Assembly (NCBI GenBank): GCA_964036665.1 | Contig: OZ038533.1 | Span: 4,975,413-5,039,412, forward strand | Length of the DNA: 64,000 nucleotides | Source: Gordius sp. MW1 | Taxonomy: Eukaryota; Nematomorpha; Gordioida; Gordea; Gordiidae | Reading direction: 5' to 3' | In this document: positions 31,990 through 44,545 of the stretch, in pieces | Position numbering within the stretch: the stretch's first letter is position 1 | How the letters are laid out: every line of letters begins with the position of its first letter | The notes under the pieces: generated by a model | The model's database searches: none | What the model was told of the DNA's origin: nothing | The model's input: only the letters and a program-made list of their open reading frames with translations | Made by a program: the position numbers and the translations under genes

Positions 31990-32245
31990 TTAATCTCAGA
32001 AGTATATCGATAATTTATTATTTTGAAAAATACATATTTTGAAGATAAAAGAAATAAATAAAAAAAAGTTAAGAATTATTAATATTTAAAAAACATTGCG
32101 ATGTAATGCCAATTTTCTGTCTTATAAAAAATATTTGCGATTATCATGGGATAGCAAAGAAATTTGTTTCCCTAGTTTTTGAATAGCCAAAGGTAGTGAC
32201 AGTGATTGTCGCAATGGGATAGAAATTTATAGCATTTTTGGTTTA
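31990..32245 (-). repeat. Dispersed repeat, copy 1 of 3
   Basis: The reverse complement shares CCCATTGCGACAA, TAGGGAAACAAA, CCCATGATAATCGC and GGCATTAC with 46425-46620 and 59050-59255. Noncoding; class unknown. Confidence 0.65.
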
Positions 32246-32329
32246 CGAGTATTTTAAAGTTTTAGTGCCTCGGCTGAAGAGAAAGCATTTTTTAATGGGT
32301 GTTATTTAAATGCATAGTGAAAAATTCCA

Positions 32330-32640
32330 TAATGCTCAGTTGTTTGTGCTCAGTTTTTAATTCAATTTGCTCAGATTTTTAATTAAAAATGTTCAGTTTT
32401 TTTATGCTCAGATTTTAATTAAAAAGCGCTCAGTTTTTTTGTAAACAAATGTTCAGTAATTTTTCAAAAAATATTCAGTTGTTTTTCCAAAAAACGTTTA
32501 GTTTTTTTTTCAAAAAATATCCAGTTTTTTCTTCAAAGAATGTTCAGTTTTTTTTAAAATATGCTCAGGTGTTATTAAAAAAAACTTTAAACAGAAGAAT
32601 GCTCAATATTTTTTGCAGCATTAAAATATTCATTGTTTTA
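32330..32640. repeat. Degenerate minisatellite, GCTCAGTTTTTT type
   Basis: About a dozen units of 20-30 bp, each with (G)(C/T)TCAGTTTTTT and an A/T-rich spacer. A similar array in inverted sense lies at 36690-36870, on the other side of the MULE and LINE sequences. Confidence 0.8.
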
Positions 32641-32859
32641 AAGGCCTTATAGGCAAGTTTAAAAATATATTTGTATATTTTTAAAAATTATTTTAAGCTA
32701 TGGAAACCCTTGAGAGCTTTTATAACCGTTGTAAATTATTACTCTAAATTTGTATAATAAAAATTCTAATTTTAATCAAAGTATATTGAAAACAAACAAA
32801 ATAATGCTTTTAATAATTCTTTATGAAAATACAATAAGATATATAAAAACGCAATAAAA

Positions 32860-35800
32860 TGTCATATTCCATTAGTAAATTCTTGTAAAATTAAGGCATT
32901 TTTAGCTTTTGATGGTCGCCCTCTTCATCTTTTTTGGCCAATACCTATAGGAGGCTTGCATAGTTTAAGCTTTACTGATAGTCCTACCACATGTTTACAT
33001 ATATATTGCTTGAAAAATTCTGGGCAATTACAAATTCCTTTATTTCATTGGTGAGGATTAATTGGCATATTAACAATCCAAAATTTTAAAATGTCCTTTT
33101 TCTTCTTCTTTATCGTGTTGAAAATCCCACAGACGTGGGGTAAGTTTTCAGCAGCCTATTCCATCTGAGTCGCGTACATGCCATGCTAATTTCCATCTGG
33201 TTGACGTCCATATCCTTTTCGACCAGTCGTTTCCAGGTGGCACGTGGTCTGCCCCTTCCTCTTCTTCCAGGCACGTCCATCTCCAGCGTTCGCCGTGTGA
33301 CATCGTCCTCGTCTCTTCGTAATACATGGCCGTACCACCGCAATCGATTTTCTCTTAAGAAGTCCTTCGTCGCTTGTATACCCATCTTTGTCATCAAGGA
33401 TTCGTTCGTCATGCGATCCAGCTTGGTGTAGCCTAAGCTCCATCGCACCATTCTCATTTCCGTGGCTTGCAAGAGTTTTTCCTCCGCGGTGGTTACAGCC
33501 CATGTTTCGCTCCCGTAAAGCAAGACCGGTCGCACGATGGTTTTGTACGCCTTGCTTTTCAACCAAATTGGTATCTTTTTGTCACACATGACACCGGAGA
33601 TGCTGCGCCACTTGAGCCATGCTTTCTTGATCCGAGAATGAACTTCGGCGGTACATCCTCCCTCTTGATGTAATAGCGAGCCAAGATATGTGAACTTATC
33701 AACCTCCGTGTACATTGGACCGTCATTTTTGTGCATTTGCGGACTACAGCCCATCATTTGCATGTAAACCGTTTTCTTCTCGCTGACCTTTAGACCGAAT
33801 TCCGAAAAACGTTCTGACCATTTTTTCGCCTGATGAAAAACCCCTTCTCTTGTTTCATCGCATAGGACAATATCATCGGCATATAGCATAGTCCAAGGGG
33901 CTGGCTTGTGCAAGTCCTTTGTTATTGTATCCATAATTAGATTAAACAAGAATGGGCTTAACGCTGACCCTTGATGTAGTCCAATCATTATTCGGAAGGG
34001 TTTCGTTTCTCCTACGGTAGTCCTAACAGATGCAACCGCGCCATTATACATTTCCTTGATAAGTCGAACATATCCTTCGGGTATATTTCTGGCTCTAAGG
34101 GACCACCATATTAAGTCTCTCGGAACCGTATCGTAGGCCTTTTCTAAATCGATGAAGACCATGTGTAAGTTCTTTCTTATGTCGCCATATTTTTCCATCG
34201 TCTGCTTCAACGCAAAGATTGGATCCATCGTTGATTTACCGACCACGAATCCAAACTGATTGGGCGAGAGACAAACTTCGTCATTGAGCCTTTTCACTAG
34301 CACCCTTTCTAGTAGTTTTAGTGAGTGGCAGGTCAACTTGATACCTCTAAAGTTGCCACATTATTGCGCGTCTCCTTTGCCTTTGTATATGGGTATGATC
34401 GTACTTTCCCTCCATTGGTCAGGGATACGACTTTCATACAGCATAGCGTTAAATAAGCCTGTCGTTATGTCGATTCCTTCTCCTTTGCACCCAAGCCAAG
34501 CTTCAATCGATAAATCATCGGGACCTAGCGCTTTCCCTTTCCGCATCTTCGTTAGTTGCGCTCCTACTTCATAAGCCTGCAATGGTAAAACCAAGTTCGA
34601 GTTCGGTTCCACCCTCTCTAGCGGTCTTCTATCATTCGTTTTGTTCATCATATTTTGGAAATAATCTTTCCATCTTTTGATGACTTCCTTGCACAACGTT
34701 CGTCCCTCTTCACTTTTAATGACTTTCAGTGTCCCGACATCTCGACTTTTTTTCTCCCTAATCTTTGCGAGTTTATACATGACTATGTCGCCGCCCTTGG
34801 TATCGAGCTTGTTTGCCATCTCCGTTTAAGCCTCGTTCTTCGCTATCGCAACCGCTATCTTAGCTTTGCGTTTCGCTTCACGATGTGCCACGTAGTCTTC
34901 TCCATTCTTCGTTTTGTACCATCGTAGGTACAACGCCTTCTTTTCTTCTATAGCCTCTTTGACCGAGTCATTCCACCACCATAATTTACGCTTGTGAGCT
35001 CTGCCGCCCTTAGTTCGTCCCAAGATTTGAAAGGCCGTTTCCTTTAGAGCATTTGCAACGGTGTCCCACCTTTTGTTAATGTCCCCCAAGCCTGCAACCT
35101 TCAAAAGCGGAGTTGCTCGAGCGTGAAACTTTCATTTGCACGATCATCCTTAAGCTTTTCGTACTTTGTCCTTGGTGTGTAGACTTTTTTCCTTTCGGGA
35201 AAAATCTTTCTTGCTATATCGAGGACAACTGGCCGATGTTGTTTGGCGATTTCTTCCCCCGGTATAACCTTGCAATCTTTAACTTGCCACAAATTTTTGC
35301 GCTTCACTAGGATGTAGTCGACCTGTGTAAAGTGATCCCCACTGCTGTACATCGCTAAATGTTCGGTACGCTTCTGAAAGAAGGTATTCACAATGGCCAT
35401 ATCGTAAGCTTGCGCCATCCGTAGTTACTTCTCTCCCTCTTTATTCTTCACCCCATAGCCATGCCCGCCGTGATTTCGTTCGTACACGCCCCTTTCTTTC
35501 CCAACGTGCCCATTAAAGTCTGCTCCGAGATGAGATTCTCGTCAGGCTTCACGTAGCGTATTTCTTTTTCGAGCTTCTCATAGAATTCGTCCTTCTCATT
35601 TTCGGAACATCCAACCTAAGGAGAATACGCACAAATAACATTGACAAGGCCGCCTTGAACCGCCAGCTTTATGCACATCAATCTATCCGAGCATCGTTTG
35701 ACTTCGACTACCTTGTCCTTAAAGGAATCGCTAAGCACTATACCGACCCCGTTCTTCCGTGATGGGGAACCCGAGTAGTATAGCTTGTAACCATCTCCTA

Positions 35801-36545
35801 GCTCCCTGGCTTTTGTTCCATGCCACCGCGTTTCTTGTAGACACGCTATGTGTATCCTTCGCCTTTTTAGCATCTGCGCAACCTCGATGCTCTTCCCCGT
35901 CAGCGTGCCCACATTCCAGCTGGCCACTCTTGTCCGTTCGACAACTAGATTCCTTAACCGCCTTCGTTGTGAGTGAGGCGGTAACCCTTGTATACTTTTC
36001 ACATTGCACGGGCGGATGATGCAATGCGCGTCGTTTGGGGAGGACGCCCTAGCATTCTGGTATAAGTTCGTATTTGAAGCTGCCATGTTGTTTGGAGTTG
36101 CTTTTTACAGCCGGCTTCCGACCTGACGCCAACCCTCCACTTTTTTTCACACGGACTTGGGACCGTCGTTGCCTTTTTATATTTATCAAATTAGCTGTAA
36201 TTAATTTGTTTATTATTTCATCTTTAGTAATCACATGGCTGCCTGAAGGAACATAATATTCAATAGAGTTTGTGCCAGTGACATAACATTTTATTTTCAT
36301 TAGTCCATTGTGCTGGTCCATAGATTAAGTTGTATCGTTGGGCTAGTTAAGAATTTTTTATCATTTTTATATGAAGAGGACCATTTTTATATCATATCCA
36401 TGGCCATAGATTTAAATCGTGACTATGGCACTCGCTCCTTGAGTGTATACTCATCTTTAATTACCCTGTTTGATGATTCTAGGGCATTATTGGTAAGGTG
36501 TACAATGTCGGTACGTAAAAAAATACATAGAAAATATTTGCCGTG
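32860..36545 (-). pseudogene. MULE transposase C-terminal part, split by a LINE
   Basis: Upstream piece on the minus strand (36500-36100): TNNALESSNRVIKDEYTLKE, a motif seen near the end of MULE transposase domains, then LWTST and, in another frame, EYYVPSGSHVITKDEIINKL and KKSGGLASGRKPAVKS. Downstream piece (33095-32870): DILKFWIVNMP, then the SWIM zinc finger CNCPEFFKQYICKHVVGL with its C-x-C...C-x-H ligands, and RGRPSKAKNALI. A stop and frameshifts are present in both. The RTE LINE at 33096-36096 sits exactly between the two pieces, with AAAAAG on both sides. The catalytic DDE core is not visible. Confidence 0.8.
33096..36096 (-). mobile_element. RTE-type LINE, copy B (nearly full length, broken)
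   Basis: Same family as copy A and about the same length. The minus-strand ORF starts at the ATG at 36086. The APE endonuclease has ASWNVGTLTGK and CLQETRW, and keeps the ADFNGH Asp but has a one-base deletion just before it. A 408-codon open stretch, 34336-33110, holds the whole core of the reverse transcriptase (FIDLEKAYDTVPRD, GLHQGSALSPF, MLYADDIVLC) and the C-terminal LLYGSETWAV and GRRGRGRPRATW. Frameshifts lie near 35600, 35420, 35100, 34820 and 34350. The tail is (GAA)n. It is inserted in a MULE transposase gene and looks younger than copy C. Confidence 0.92.
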
Positions 36546-36605
36546 TAGCTTATAAATTTTACAAGTGTAGCTATATATGTGATATAATCCAAGATATATT
36601 ATAAG

Positions 36606-36690
36606 GTCTTGAGGCTTAGTGGATTGAATGTGTGACCGGCGTTAATACCTCGTAGGTTCAAAACCCGTACCTATCTGTTTTTTAAATATT
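36606..36690 (+). other. tRNA-like sequence with A box, B box and T run
   Basis: AGGCTTAGTGGATTG resembles a Pol III A box and GTAGGTTCAAAACCCGTAC a B box/T-arm about 45 bp later; a six-T run follows. The stems do not all pair, so I read it as a tRNA relic or SINE head, not a working tRNA gene. Confidence 0.4.
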
Positions 36691-36870
36691 AAAACCACTT
36701 TGCATAAAAACTTGGCAAGTGTGATAAGTCTCTGAGCAAATAAATAAAAATCTAAACATTTAATAAAAAACTTAACATTTAATTAAAAACTTGGCAAATT
36801 AAATAAAAAACTTAAAAATGGCAAAATAAACTTTGCACTTTGAATAAAAAACTATGCAAAATAATTTGTT
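36690..36870. repeat. Degenerate minisatellite, AAAAACTT(G/A)GCA type
   Basis: Repeated AATAAAAAACTTGGCAA-like units of 18-28 bp. Reversed, they resemble the array at 32330-32640, so the two may be the inverted arms of the MULE whose transposase lies between. Confidence 0.65.
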
Positions 36871-37479
36871 GCCTTTTTTAATTAGATTGGCCAAATACAT
36901 CGGTACATATATAGTCCCAAGCTAGACAAAGTCCATTTTCCCCAACAGTTAGGGTTTAACCATCGGGTCTTTTGTTATCTTTACAGAGGCCTGTAGGTTC
37001 GAATATGGAAGGGAAACCAGCTTTGCAAAAATAGCAATGCATAATTTTGTTAGCCACAGCATGGCAAAGATAATGGGCTTTGTTAGGATTGCAGTGAAGG
37101 GCATGATGTCCATTTAATTTCAAAATAGCAAAGTGTACCTAGATATCAAAACACTCGTTAAGAACTTGGCAAAGAAGTTTAATTTGACATTAAACATATA
37201 ATACCTTGACGATTTGGTACTATCCAAGGCGTTTTTTGCTCGAATATACCTAGATATATAATATAAAAAAATCGGTTCATCGCTAAACCAAGCTAAAACT
37301 AATATTTTTCCTCTTAATACACCACTCATGACAAAGAGGATTTATTAACTTAAAAATTGATAGACCCTTCCTCATTAACCCTACTAGAATCCCCAATCGG
37401 AGGCCCTATACCCATATTAAAATGTTAGGGGATATTAGTTAAGTCGCAGTCTATCATTTTTTGACCTATAAGGATTAAA
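36871..37479. other. AT-rich sequence, no gene seen
   Basis: No supported feature; a T-arm-like GTAGGTTCGAATATGG near 36989 is isolated. Confidence 0.45.
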
Positions 37480-37815
37480 ATTCAAGATTGAAAATTTTAT
37501 TGAAAAAATTGTTTCTCATTCGACTTTTAAAAAATATAGGAAATTTGATTTTGTCCGTAATAATAGAATATTACTATATTTGTTAATCAATATGCCATTA
37601 ATACAATGCCTATTGTTAATCGTGGTTGAAAGAATTTGGGATCGCATAATTTCGGACATAACGGGCAAATTTAATATTTCGGGCCGGGCAGTTCGAGCAG
37701 CTCTAATGATTCGGTCGGACCCGGGCGGACACTTGAAGGGTTTGGGCGGGCCCGGGCGATCAATAAAGTCTAAAAATTGAACCGAGCCGGGTTCGGGCAT
37801 AAAATTCCAAACATA
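37480..37815. repeat. GC-rich hAT terminus, copy 2
   Basis: Close match to 21150-21485, ending AAAATTCCAAACATATCTGA, then CCTCTG at the LINE border. GGGCCGGGC and GGACCCGGG boxes are subterminal repeats of hAT type. Confidence 0.65.
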
Positions 37816-38830
37816 TCTGACCTCTGGTGGGAACGTTGACGAGGAAGAGCATCGAGGTCGCACAAATGCTAAAAAGAAGAAAGGTACACATCGCCTGCCT
37901 ATAAGAGACGAGGTGGAACGGAACCAAAGCTCGGGAGTTAGGAGAAGGTTACAAACTATTCTACAATGGGTCATCAAATCGTTGAAACGGGGTCGGTATC
38001 GCTCTAAGCGAATCCAAGGACAAGGTGGTGGAAGTCAAGCGTTGTTCCTACAGGCTAATGTAGGTGAAGATTGAAGAAAGGGAGGGGGGCAAAGTTCTTA
38101 ATTTATTTTAGGATATATAATATGAGCGAATATTGTAAGTTACTCAATCGTATCAAATAGCAATTATATCTGCTATCTGCTCGAGTTTACTGCTCGAGCA
38201 ATTTACTTAATGCTTGAACAGATTTTGCTGCTTCGACTCGCCTCTCGAGCATTTTAATATGCTACTATTCTGCCTAATGCACCGAACAGCGAGCACTCAT
38301 TGTGCTAATGAGCATATTAAACAGCTCAGTGTGCGTGCTCGCGTTTGGAATTGAAGTTAGTTAGCAATTTAACACCACTAGTCAAAAACGAGAAACCCTT
38401 TTTAAACCGAATGAAGTGATGAAAAGGTGGAAAGAACATTTTAAGAAACGTATGAATATTGCAAATGACAAAATTTCCCATATTTAGTAAATATAAGTAT
38501 GGTCGAACTCTTTCAGGAGGATTTAGGACACAGATGAACAAGATGCAAAAAGTAAAAGCTAATGGCCTAGATGGAATACCTATGGAAGCCTATGCCGTGA
38601 AGAAGGAGTCACCACAATGACGAACCGCCTTAACAAAATATTGGTAAAATAGCTAATTCCTAATAAATGGAGAAGAGCAAGAACGATTTTATTCTAATTT
38701 AAAGCCAAGGAGACCCTCAATACTATGGCAATTACAGAGGTATCAAGCTAACTTGCCACTCCTTGAAACTTATGCAAAATATATTAGAAACAAGGCTTAA
38801 AATTTTGCAAAGTAATACCGGGAGAGGAAA
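37816..38830 (+). mobile_element. RTE LINE fragment C1
   Basis: Plus-strand APE pieces (WNV.TLTG-like, then RKVHIACL, a stop and ETRWNGTKARELGEGYK) lie at 37830-38075, with a stop where Gln is expected in QETRW. A W-family remnant interrupts at about 38090-38380. The match then resumes with the region before the reverse transcriptase (MNKMQKVKANGLDGIPMEA-like) to about 38830. Many stops; strongly decayed. Confidence 0.75.
38090..38380. mobile_element. W-family hAT right-end fragment
   Basis: TGCTGCTTCGACTCGCCTCT, CTCGAGCATTTT and the terminus TTAGCAATTTAACACCACTA match the right end of the element at 6848-9650. The left end is not found, so this is a partial copy inside LINE C1. Confidence 0.7.
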
Positions 38831-40111
38831 TCGCCAGGCAACATCGTTCCCTTGTTATGGATCTTGACAGAAGAGTATTTCCCGAAGGAAGAAAGGTCTA
38901 TGAACCTCGAATTTGATACAAGAGGCTAAAGGATACATCGACAAACGGAAAATACCATCAAAAAGCCTCATCACACTTGGGCAAAAAAAGTTGCAAAGCG
39001 ACGTCGACGACGATTGGGAGACCCTATCTAAAGACATAAACTTAACAGTGATTTGTGTTCTAGGACCAAAGGAGGCAAAACTATGAATAGGGAACTATGG
39101 TGGTGGGATTAATCATGTAGGGATTTCATCAAAAGAAAGGTAAATCTATATAGACGGTGGCATATGTCAAATAAGTCGGAGGATTATCATGAGTATAGGG
39201 ACACAAAGGGGGCCGCAAAAAAGGCCGTTGCATTAGCGAAGAATGTCGCTTGCACCGAGATGGCAAACAAACTGGATCATAAAGGGGGCGATAGGCTTAT
39301 GTACAAATTGGCCAAGATAAGGGAGAAGAAAAGTCGCGATGTCGGAGTTCTTAAAATAGTTAAAAACGAGAAGGGTCAAACCTTATTCAAGCCGAAGATG
39401 GAAAAGTGGAAAAGATATTTTAAGAAACTTATGAATATTGCAAATGACAAGGATTCCCTTTCCAAAATTGAGCCAAATATAAGTATGGTTGAACTCTTTC
39501 AGGACGATGAAGTTAGGACACAAATGAACAAGATGCAAAAAGTAAAAGCTAATGGACCAGATAGAATGCCTATAGAAGCATTGTTTGGATGTCGTGAAGA
39601 AGGAGTCACTAACAAAATATTGGTAGAGGAGCGAATTCCTAATCAATGGAGAGCAAGCACGATTATACCCTAATTTAATAGCAAAGGAGACCTTCAGGAC
39701 TGTGGCAATTACAGAGGTATTAAGCTAACTTGCCACTTCTTAAAGCTTATGGAAAGGATCTTAGTAACAAAGTTGAAAAACGAGGTGGATATATCAGCAA
39801 ATTCGGATTTGTGGCCGCAAATCTACAATCGACCCATTCTTCGCACCTAGACAAATGATGGATATGCATGGGGAAATGTGAAAAAACCTACATATGGTCT
39901 TTATCGACTTCGAGAAATCTTATGACACGGTCCCTCGCGATTTAATATGGTGGTGCCTGAGAAAACAAAATATCCCTGATGCATATATACGGCTCATTAA
40001 TAATATTTATGAAGCCTCAAACTCTTGCGTTAGGACGACAGTTGGAGACTCTAGATTTCGGGTAAAAATGGATACATCAAGAATCTGCTTTAAGTCCCTT
40101 TTTATTTATAA

Positions 40112-41358
40112 CTAGATGAACCCGGCAAGCGTTGTTTTGCCATTTAGGGGCGACCGGGGCTACTTTAGCCATAAAAAATTAAATCACCTTTAAAAAACTA
40201 AAAACAATTTTTTCAATTTTTTTGTTGGAATATATTTTTAAGGTCCTTTTTTACTAAAGGAAAAAATTTCGGAGGGAAATAAGTAATAGTTTTCTCACAA
40301 ATTAAGTTAAAAAAAAACAAAAATCCAAAAAATTTCATAATGCCCGGGGCTAGTCATAGCCGTTAGATTAACTCTGAAGTTTTCACTTCTTATTAGTGTA
40401 TGCTAACTCAAATCAATAAAAATATTGTTTCATTATAAAAAAATGTAGAAAATGCAAATGTAATATGATTATTTTTTTTATAAAACAAATAAAAAAGGGT
40501 CAAGATGACAATCTGACTTAGGAACACTTAAAAGACGGATTTAGAAATGGAAAAAATTTTTTAGTCTTTTTGTAATGTATAATCATAGTCAATTTTTATT
40601 CCAAATAACACTAAGTTAGATTATTAAACAAAATTTTTTGTTTTTTAAATCTTGTCATTTGTAAGACACAATGAAAAATGGCTAGCTAGAACTAGCCCCT
40701 CTCCGACTAGCCCCGACCCCTATTTTCATAAACAATTAAAAATTTAAGATATTATATTACATATAAGAATTTAATCATTAGACGGGTTTTATATAAAAAA
40801 TCTCCCTTTATAAGATAAAAGTTAAATCCAAAATATTCAGCCCAAAAAATTCTATGTGCAAAATAAAAAATTTTGTAAAGGCTTCTAATAGCCCCGAAAA
40901 TCGTCTTTTCTCAATAAAAATTTTAAATTTTATTTTTTCTAAACAAAATTTTTTTCACTTATGCCTTATAGAAAAATACACTTATGGTTTAAATTTTGAT
41001 TTAATATCATTATTATTTTAAAAAATAATTAGAAAGATAATAATAACCCCGGGCTACGACTATCCCCGGTCTCCCCTACCCGGGTGTATTAAATTATGTT
41101 GGAATTTTAGGGCGGTTATTGAAGTAAAAATAAAGTTTGGTGTCTATATGTTCTACTTCTATTGTTCGATTTCGGTATACAGTGCAACGCGTACGAATAC
41201 TCTGGACCTTGGCTCAAACAAATCTTAAAACATGTTCCGGAGTGTCAGGAATAAACTGTGAAATTTTGAGCCAAAGCGGTCTGGTAGTTTTCCGAAATTG
41301 GTGGCGGCATATACACATACACACACACACACACATAGTTTCATTTTTATATATAAGA
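40112..41358 (-). mobile_element. Non-autonomous Helitron, 1.25 kb, inside LINE C2
   Basis: On the minus strand the 5' end is A|TCTTATATATAAAAATG at 41358. The 3' end has a GGCAA...TTGCC hairpin followed by CGGGTTCATCTAG|T at 40112, the standard A-TC...CTRR-T layout. Removing it rejoins the LINE reading between FLFI and IIDTITRD. No protein is recognised inside; a (CA)n tract lies near the 5' end. Confidence 0.85.
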
Positions 41359-41531
41359 TAATTATAGACACGATAACGCGAGACATTCAAGAGTCATCGC
41401 CACGTTGCATGCTATATGCCGATGATATAGTACTATGCGAGGAAACAAGGGAGAAAGTATTCGAAGAAGCCAAAAAGTGGTCAAAGCGCTTGGTTTAAAG
41501 TCCACGATCGAAAAACGGTATGCCTGGAAAT

Positions 41532-43891
41532 TAGGGCTGTTAAGTAACTAGGTACATCTAACTAGTTCCTTTTCTTCAGTAAAGTAAATGGTTACAGTAA
41601 CAGTAGTTAGTTACATTATTTCAGAGAGTTACAGTTACTTTTTAATTTTATAAATTTATATTTAATTATTAAATTACACGTCTAGTTTGTGTTTATCACT
41701 TTAAATTTAAAATTCCTTCTTGGATTAAATTTGAATTTCGAATAGATAATCTACCCTATCATTAAATTACCGATATTATATAAAATATAATTTTAGTACA
41801 TACACTATATTCATATCTGCAAATTTTAGAACCAAAAATTTAAAAAAAATTGACACAAATTTGAAAATTTTGATTTAAGAAGATTACATGTTATTTATTT
41901 GCATGCAATGTAATATTTTGTTATTTCGGCCGTTTAAATTAACATTTAATGAATTTTAATTGATTATCTCCTTTCAATGTTGTGTAAAAATAGCCCTTTT
42001 ATACATGTGCAAAACAGTTTTTTATCAACTTAAAATATAATATGATTTTTGATATCTGCAAAGATTTTGAACAAAAAAAATTAAAAAATATATTTGCAAA
42101 TATTTTAGATAAAATATTATTTATTATCAGGTAAAACTTTAGCTAATATGAACTTTGGTATTTAGAATTTTGACCATTCAAAAATGATGTCATGAATAAG
42201 AATAATCTTTTATTTTCTTTCGATTGTTTGATAAAAATTAGCCCTTCTTTATATATGTGCTAAAGAGATTTTCATCACCTATAGAGATATGTTTTTGACG
42301 AACTTAAACATCTAAATTTTATCAATTAAGCCATTTGATAAATTACTTATAATATAATACTATATTAAGGAAGGATATTAAATAATGATACTTTTTAATT
42401 ATCAAGCTTGTTAGTTTTATTTTGACATGGAAATTTAAAATTCCCTGGCCCTTTTTTGACAATAACCAAGACGATGATATTTCTACGCAAATTGTGCAGC
42501 CCTAAAGTAAATTACATATCAGCTCCTTTAAATACCACTGCAAATTTATAAAAGCACATAAAAGTAACTAGTTTAACCTTGACGATTTTATTTTTAGGAA
42601 TAAATCCCCATAAATATTAAAATCAAAGATAATAAGTCAACAGGGAGTCAGCAACCGACTACCACTTCTATCTGTAGTAAAGTTACCGTGGATAACGCCT
42701 TATTATCCTTCATTATTGTTGTAGTTGCTTACTACACGAGTATTTCCTTACCCCACCCTCATCTATCTCCACGATTAATTACGCATAGTAAGACCAGCTG
42801 CGCTGGCAAGGCAATTATGCTTGAAGGAGCGTACGGGGCATTTATTCTATGAACTCACACACACACACAAATCCCGTGTAACATCTGTGTACTAATTTCG
42901 ATATAGATTTATTTACGTGCGTGTTAGTCCCTCTCCCCCCATCATTCTCTACGCGATTTATTTACGTGTAGGAATACATCACCTGACACAGCGAGTATTC
43001 CCATCATTATAGACGCGTAGTAATACAAACGCGTTTCTTTTCTTTATGGGATTCTTTTGTTCATATTAATCATATGATGTCAATCCGCGCTTGATACACA
43101 TCTTTCTCTTTGTTCTTATAATAATTAAGATTCTTTCAAGTATTATCTTATTCGCCGATAATGGGGCATCGTATATTTAAATAAAGGATAAATGAATACT
43201 AAACGGAGATTTAAGGTAAGATTGAAAAGCCCATTTAATAATGATCAATAATCATAAAATCTAATAATAATAATAATTCTATTTTAACTTTGCTTATTAC
43301 AATTATAAAATCCAATTTTTAAAACAAGTTGGCCGTGGATCCTTGAAAAAATTAAAGAAGACACCTCAGGAGGAAAGACAGGACCCAGTTTTACCTAATA
43401 CGTTGCATTTTTTAATCTTTCTAAGTCGGATAGTATTCAAGAGTGCAGTTAAACTTTTATTAATTGAATAATAATGATTTGTTAATATATAACATTTCCA
43501 TAAATTTAAGAAACTTTTTATTAAATTCAATGTACCCCTACCATCTAGCGCCCACGTCGAGAGTTTTTTTAGTCATGGTATGAATTTATAGTGAAAAGCG
43601 GACCAGCTTATTAGATGACATTATAGAAAATAGCGTTTCATTGAAACCGAATCATTATTAATTACCCTCTGACTTTTATACAAATGTTAAAATAAATAAT
43701 AAAAAAAACTATTTTTTTTTTTAAAGTTTACTAGTATAACATTAAGTGTAACTAGTTCCATCAGGTAAGTGACTGGAACTGTAATCAGTTACATTTGAAA
43801 AAAATGTAACTGTAACTGTAATTAGTTACATTTTTTGAGAAAGTATCTGTAACTTAACTGGTTACTGTGGTAAATAACTTTAACATCTCTA
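41532..43891 (+). mobile_element. 2.36-kb hAT element inside LINE C2
   Basis: The ends TAGGGCTGTTAAGTAACT and, reversed, TAGAGATGTTAAAGTTATT are imperfect inverted repeats. The flanks CTGGAAAT (41524-41531) and ATGGAAAT (43892-43899) are an 8-bp duplication with one change; the LINE is continuous without the insert. Subterminal AGTTAC/GTAACT boxes are abundant. A decayed dimerisation domain (LPSSAHVESFFSHGMNL, then LLDDIIENSVSLKPNHY in another frame) lies at about 43540-43675. Confidence 0.85.
42640..43225 (+). repeat. Segment shared with 57660-58140; possible hAT leader and first exon
   Basis: Shared text includes AGACCAGCTGCGCT, AGTCCCTCTCCCCCCATC, GCGAGTATTCCCATCATTAT and AAATAAAGGATA. 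Both copies end in a short ATG frame followed by a consensus-like donor, TTTAAG|GTAAGAT here and ATAAG|GTAAGA at 58135. This could be promoter plus first exon of a spliced transposase gene. Confidence 0.55.
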
Positions 43892-44545
43892 ATGGAAATG
43901 AACGGTACAGGCAGCCCATCGCCGGAGACCATCTAAAGTACCCAAAAGTAGACAGGTTTACATATCTCGGCTCGATGCTACATCAAGAGGGAGGTTGCGC
44001 AACGAAAAATGCCCGGATCCAAAAAGGATGGCTTAAATGGCGAAGTATATCCGGTGTAATGTGCGACAAGAAAATGCCAATATGGTTGAAGAGCAAAGCT
44101 TACAAATCAATCGTAAGACCGGTGTTACTCTATGGATGAAACATGGGCATTTAACACCACGGAAGGAAAGCTATTACAAGCCACAGAGAAGAGAATGATA
44201 CGGTGGAACTTGGGGTATACTAAGCTCAACCATATGACGAATGACCTGCTCATGACAAAAATGGGTATTCAACCTATGACCGATATGATTAATGAAAATC
44301 GGCGAATGTGGTATGAGCATATCCTAAGGACACGAATGATGTAAATCGAAAAGTACTGGACATGGATGTACCGGGGAAGAGAGGATGAGGACGACCCCGT
44401 GTCATGTGGAAAGGGCAAGTCGATAAAGTAATGAAAACAAAAACGATTAGTCAAGATATGGCACTCACTCGGTCAAGATGGAAGAAACTAATCAAAACAC
44501 CCCACGACCGTGGGACCAAATAACTGATAAAGAAGAAGAAGTAGA

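Larger units (their letters stand above)
38831..44545 (+). mobile_element. RTE LINE copy C2, carrying a Helitron and a hAT
   Basis: It starts inside the endonuclease-RT linker and covers a second time the region seen in C1. An open piece, 39164-39673, has EMANKLDHKGGDRLMYKLAK and KVKANGPDRMPIEALFG. The reverse transcriptase follows in pieces: FIDFEKSYDTVPRDLIWW (39897), MLYADDIVLCEETRE (41410) and, after the hAT, FTYLGSMLHQEGGC and YDKKMPIWLKSKAYKSIVRP-like text (43950-44140). A Helitron at 40112-41358 and a hAT at 41532-43891 interrupt it. The tail GATAAAGAAGAAGAAG is at 44528-44543. Confidence 0.8.

Noticed and set aside
36049..36321. 90-codon minus-strand ORF overlapping the LINE B start codon, like a small ORF1
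   Set aside because: Its first part (EYYVPSGSHVITKDE) is the C-terminal region of a MULE transposase and copy A lacks it; the overlap with the LINE ATG is produced by the insertion.
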